Below, piece after piece: positions 60,929 through 64,000 of a stretch of 64,000 nt of DNA (the stretch's first letter is position 1; the number at the start of each line of letters is the position of its first letter). The notes beneath the pieces were generated by a model. The model saw only the letters and a list, made by a program, of their open reading frames with translations. It did not search any database and was not told the origin of the DNA. The translations under genes and the position numbers were made by a program. This DNA is from Devosia enhydra (GTDB taxonomy: Bacteria > Pseudomonadota > Alphaproteobacteria > Rhizobiales > Devosiaceae): contig NZ_FPKU01000001.1 of assembly GCF_900119845.1 (NCBI RefSeq), positions 62,001 to 126,000 of the forward strand, in the 5' to 3' direction.

Positions 60929-61088
60929 TGCGGGGGTGAGGAGGGACACGGATTGGGTGAGGGGGTAGGGGGCGGAATGGATGAGGGGGGCGGTGAGGTC
61001 GCATCGCGGCGGCTGATAGCGCCTAAAACGGCGCGCCGCAACTCAGCCATCAAAAGGAGACGAGCAATTACAACGACTTAGGGAGGAT

Positions 61089-61136
61089 TGGCTGGGGAAC
61101 CTGGATTCGAACCAAGATTGACGGAGTCAGAGTCCG
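61089..61136 (-). other. 3' fragment of tRNA-Gln(CUG), likely integration (att) site
   Basis: On the minus strand the sequence reads CGGA-CTCTGAC-TCCG (anticodon loop with CUG), then TCAATCTTGG-TTCGAAT-CCAGG (T arm), then TTCCCCAGCCA (acceptor 3' strand with encoded CCA). The D arm and 5' acceptor strand (TGGGGAA) are missing. The break lies at the 5' edge of the anticodon stem. Such partial tRNA 3' ends are left at the far end of an element integrated into a tRNA gene. The 60929-61538 gap holds nothing else I can identify. Confidence 0.82.
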
Positions 61137-61538
61137 CCGTAGGCGATTGATTTATAATGCTTTTTTTTCCAATTCGGCTGAAATGGGCCGTAATCATTTC
61201 AATGTGTTACGGCCAAACTCCCAAGTGATAATAAGATCGACGCAGCCTAGATCGACAGGGTATGTTCTAATAAGAGACGCGGAGGACGGGGCCGCGACAA
61301 TCTTCCTTCCTACGATGCGCAATGGCCGCGCACAGCGAAGTGGGTGATGCGGCAGTTTTGCGGGTGTCCCCTTAAAGTTGCGACTGAAGCGCGGAGCGTA
61401 TGAACCGATGACCGGGGAGGCGACCGTCAAGCGCGGCCCGTGCGACGATTTGCGATGAGAATGCATATACAAATCTTTAGCTCAATGACGGCGCTACAGG
61501 TATGTAGCCTTTGCACTGTTTGAGCCTAGAGGACGAGC

Positions 61539-62813
61539 ATGATCCGGAAGTTGTTAGGGAGGCGTCGGCTGAAGGAAGAGGCTAAGATGGCCCCTCTGAT
61601 GTCCGAACTAGCCCTCAGGGCCTTCGAGCAGAAGATATTTGAAAAATACTTGCCGGACTATGCTACAGACGATATTTGGGACGACCAGTTCGCTGCCAAT
61701 TACTTGGATCCGATCCGAAGCCTAATCGTTGCTCGCGCCCAGAAGTGGGAGGCTGAAATTGCTAAGTTCCGCGAGTTACAAGGCCAGGTCGACGATCAGT
61801 TGCGATCGTTAAAAATTACTACTTGGAAGAGCCGCATGCCCGGGAAGTTCGACGAGATATTTGAGGCAATGAGAGCTTCCTCAAAATCGCATCTCGAAGC
61901 CCAGCGGAAATTCCGTGAGTTGGACCGCGATGGTCTCCAAAATTACTACTGGGCCGAGGCGGGTAGCCTGCTGCGCTTCATTAACCTCGAGACCTCCATC
62001 GCAGACCGCCCGTACGACACAGTAGAGAGGAACGGGCAGGACTATTATAAATCCAATTCGTTCATCGTCGATCGTGTCACCGCCGTCGTCGACATGATGG
62101 AACTCGCGTGCCTCACACACTTTGCGGCGAGCAGCCCGCCCCAGCCTCCTGGCGACTTGGAAGTGGATCACCCTGGGCTGCACACCAATGACTACGACAA
62201 TGTGCGTACAGAATACCCCCTGTTAGAGCAGCTTGAGGCGTTAGTGAAAACCCTGCGGGTGCTAGTGAAACAAGAGGAAGACCTCTTCTGGCAGACTAGA
62301 GGGCTGCAGGTCGTCCGTGATAGCGCTCATGGCCTCTACGAGCTGTTCTCCCTGCACAAGTTTCCGCACGATGTATCATACCGCTCCTACGACTCCGATC
62401 ATGAGCGGCTACTGTACCCGACGACTGTTTTCCCCGCCAGCCAGAAGCGAATGATGGATATGGCGGGCGTCTGCGGCGCCGTGCGGGAGATCACTGAGCG
62501 CATGTCTGCGCCGCATGCCGCCATGTTCCTCCAGACTCTCACGTATCTAATCTTGAGTGCTATCGTCTCGGGTACCCGTCGATCGAGATTTCCGGCGGTC
62601 GCGGCGTTCGGGTATGTGCAGGCAGCAGAGCGTGGATTGGGGCTATCGATTATCGGGGAGGTTGTCGACGAGGAGTTCGCTGGCCGCCTAAGAGCTTCAT
62701 TCCAGGCATTGAACCATAGCTGGAATGAACGTGACAACGACGTCCGCTTAGCGGAAGCTTACAAGGTGGCCATGGACATGTTGCCTGACAAACCCAAGGT
62801 TTACGTCCGCTGA
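61539..62813 (+). CDS. unrecognised protein encoded next to tRNA fragment
   Basis: A 424-residue soluble, mostly helical protein with a basic N-terminus (MIRKLLGRRRLKEEAKM) and heptad-like charged stretches at residues ~60-135 that could form coiled coils. No signal peptide or transmembrane helix is clear, and I recognise no catalytic motif or family. Codons are noticeably less GC-rich than in the rest of the window, in line with an acquired origin. It stands alone, with no coupled partner. Possible island cargo; function unknown. Confidence 0.6.
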   Translation: MIRKLLGRRRLKEEAKMAPLMSELALRAFEQKIFEKYLPDYATDDIWDDQFAANYLDPIRSLIVARAQKWEAEIAKFRELQGQVDDQLRSLKITTWKSRMPGKFDEIFEAMRASSKSHLEAQRKFRELDRDGLQNYYWAEAGSLLRFINLETSIADRPYDTVERNGQDYYKSNSFIVDRVTAVVDMMELACLTHFAASSPPQPPGDLEVDHPGLHTNDYDNVRTEYPLLEQLEALVKTLRVLVKQEEDLFWQTRGLQVVRDSAHGLYELFSLHKFPHDVSYRSYDSDHERLLYPTTVFPASQKRMMDMAGVCGAVREITERMSAPHAAMFLQTLTYLILSAIVSGTRRSRFPAVAAFGYVQAAERGLGLSIIGEVVDEEFAGRLRASFQALNHSWNERDNDVRLAEAYKVAMDMLPDKPKVYVR

Positions 62814-63898
62814 TAGCCGCAGCTTCAAAGTGATCCAGAAGCTCTTGATTGGCGCTCAAAGGTGAGCCGGCAACTTTACCCATTAGTAGAATCGGCTGAC
62901 TCGGCAAGGCACGATTGTTGATCGCCCGTGAGACTTGACCCAGTAGGCCGAGATTTTCCATCGAGATTTTGCACGCCGAAACACAGCCCTTAGCCCTCAA
63001 GGGCATTCACAAATGTGGCCCTCACGGCATTGCACTACGCAAAATGCGTGGCAGCGACAATCAGGCCGCACAGCAGAGTCACCGTAACGACGATCTTAAA
63101 GTAGACCTGTGCAGTGAAGTGCTGCGTGCTGGGCTGATCCCCACCTGCAGCCGTTACGCTCCGGTGCTGGCTGATCTCTGGCTGGGCCATGCGCATGATT
63201 GGGTGCGGTGATCGCGTCGTCTTAGCTGCAGATGGTTTCTCCTGCCTGCGCTGTCGTGGCCTCGGTCGGTCGCCCCCTTCGTCACCGGTCTCCCCGACCG
63301 CTCCCACGAGTTGCCTTTGCTCCTGACGCATTCGATAATTCTCACCCAAACATCAGTTTGTTTAGAGCCATGATTGTCGATAATGAAAGTTCTGGTGCCT
63401 GAAGACGTGCTTCAGGCCTTCGCCGAGCCAGACATGATGACCTAACAGGCCTATTACAACGTCATCTCTCGGAGGCTTGGGACGCGGAAACGCTCTACAA
63501 TCCTAGAATCTACGCGCAGGCGAGGACAGGTCCTAGTGAGACTGTGCATTCGTCCGGTCCGAAATTGATGTTTATCGATCAATTGGGGGCTCGGTGCTAC
63601 ACAAATTTAATCCTCGATGCGCGAGTTGTTGACTGCCACACGCGTCACAGCTCAGTTCCAGAATCTGAACGTCAGGCGATGCAATGATTTGCATGCACAA
63701 GTGCTGCGACATTTTTTCTCCCCCAAACAGTCACAGAACAAAGGTTACAAGCTCATTGAACTTGAGCAGGTGCTGGATGCATATCAGTTCGAGCAGGCCT
63801 ACCGCATCAACAGGGCATTGTTCGTTATATCGTGCGAACATCGCACCGGTACAAAACAGACGAGGCCCCCGGCCGCATGTCGAGGGCCCGGTTTACAT
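62814..63898. other. lower-GC stretch without a convincing gene
   Basis: No frame longer than about 110 codons here has a family resemblance, ribosome site and codon bias together. A perfect 8-bp hairpin, GCCTGAAG-ACGTG-CTTCAGGC, is at 63397-63417. The region has the patchy composition of decayed mobile DNA. Confidence 0.5.
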
Positions 63899-64000
63899 CT
63901 AGAAGTGGAAGTTGAGGCCGGCCCGCACGGTGTGGAACGCGACGGCTGAACTCAGCGTCCCGTCAATCGAACCCTCTCCTCCACCACCGCCGAGAAGCGT
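63899..64000 (-). CDS. Omp31/Omp25-like beta-barrel protein, C-terminal end only
   Basis: The last 33 codons of a minus-strand gene that runs off the window. The protein ends VAFHTVRAGLNFHF with TAG at 63899-63901, nearly the same as VHTVKAGLNFHF of the porin at 51468. Upstream is a glycine-rich loop (GGGGGEGSIDG), as in Omp25-type proteins. The final Phe fits an outer-membrane barrel. The plus-strand frame over it is a shadow. Confidence 0.8.
   Translation of the reverse strand, partial: TLLGGGGGEGSIDGTLSSAVAFHTVRAGLNFHF

Noticed and set aside
62650-63006. 118-codon minus-strand frame past the island gene
   Set aside because: Overlaps the end of the plus-strand gene, no ribosome site, no recognised family; could be a decayed gene but not supported.
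63035-63349. 104-codon minus-strand frame with a C-terminal hydrophobic patch
   Set aside because: Low-complexity charged N-terminus and no homology; composition suggests noncoding island DNA.
63383-63445. 20-codon plus-strand frame (MKVLVPEDVLQAFAEPDMMT)
   Set aside because: Too short to judge; contains the hairpin and lacks a clear ribosome site.

Overview
The window is high-GC DNA (lower at the right end) with dense, translationally coupled operons, many GTG/TTG starts and Omp31/Omp25-type beta-barrels. This fits an alphaproteobacterium of the Hyphomicrobiales (Rhizobiales); I would guess a Devosia-like lineage, but only from general gene content. Much of the window is sugar and sugar-acid import and catabolism.

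Layout. (1) 1-5914: end of a surface-polysaccharide cluster with rfbB (partial), rfbD and rfbA for dTDP-L-rhamnose, an EpsG/Wzy-like membrane protein, a GT4 glycosyltransferase, a small membrane protein and a YdcF/SanA-like protein. (2) 5942-12939: HerA-like ATPase, a repeat-rich gap with a 171-bp tandem repeat, a sulfur set (YeeE/TsuA-type thiosulfate importer, periplasmic rhodanese, PCAAGA-repeat protein) and an AEC permease. (3) 13005-16134: amidohydrolase (probable lactonase), acid-sugar dehydratase of the enolase superfamily and a divergent FadR-type GntR regulator. (4) 16340-20704: binding-protein-dependent sugar ABC importer. (5) 21302-32743: the most notable part. A LacI regulator and larB face a long operon encoding an IlvD/Edd dehydratase, a LarA-superfamily protein with the Ni-pincer residues in place, a Gfo/Idh/MocA dehydrogenase, a GMC oxidoreductase, an aldehyde dehydrogenase, LarC and LarE. 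The cell can therefore probably make the nickel-pincer nucleotide cofactor and use it in what looks like a new sugar-acid pathway. (6) 32744-38694: an opposite-strand operon with a ferric/phosphonate-type ABC transporter, a second enolase-superfamily enzyme and a DHDPS-family lyase. (7) 38889-45741: a LacI-controlled organic-acid module (Gfo/Idh, MmgE/PrpD, CoA-transferase, DHDPS-like, enoyl-CoA hydratase). (8) 45811-50819: a two-gene polysaccharide module, a GT-like/alginate-lyase-like fusion and a tandem-domain glycosyltransferase. (9) 50942-52124: a small secreted protein and an Omp31-like porin. (10) 52260-60928: a peptide/opine-type ABC importer with two family-5 binding proteins, a permease-ATPase-ATPase fusion and RidA, divergent from a MocR-like regulator that has lost its PLP lysine. 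(11) 61089-64000: a 3' fragment of tRNA-Gln marking an integration boundary, then lower-GC DNA with one unrecognised gene, and the 3' end of a second Omp31-like gene.

Three operator families can be read directly. TGNAANCGNTTNCA-type sites lie before the lactonase, the sugar ABC operon and the larB/dehydratase divergence (LacI at 21302). NTGTCAGRCAG sites flank the GntR gene and also precede the second ABC/enolase operon. AGTAACCGGTTACT sites flank the second lacI gene. Together they suggest that regions 3, 4 and 5, and regions 3 and 6, are co-regulated parts of one catabolic network: import, oxidation to lactone, lactone hydrolysis, C2 epimerisation and/or dehydration, then aldol or dehydratase cleavage and aldehyde oxidation.
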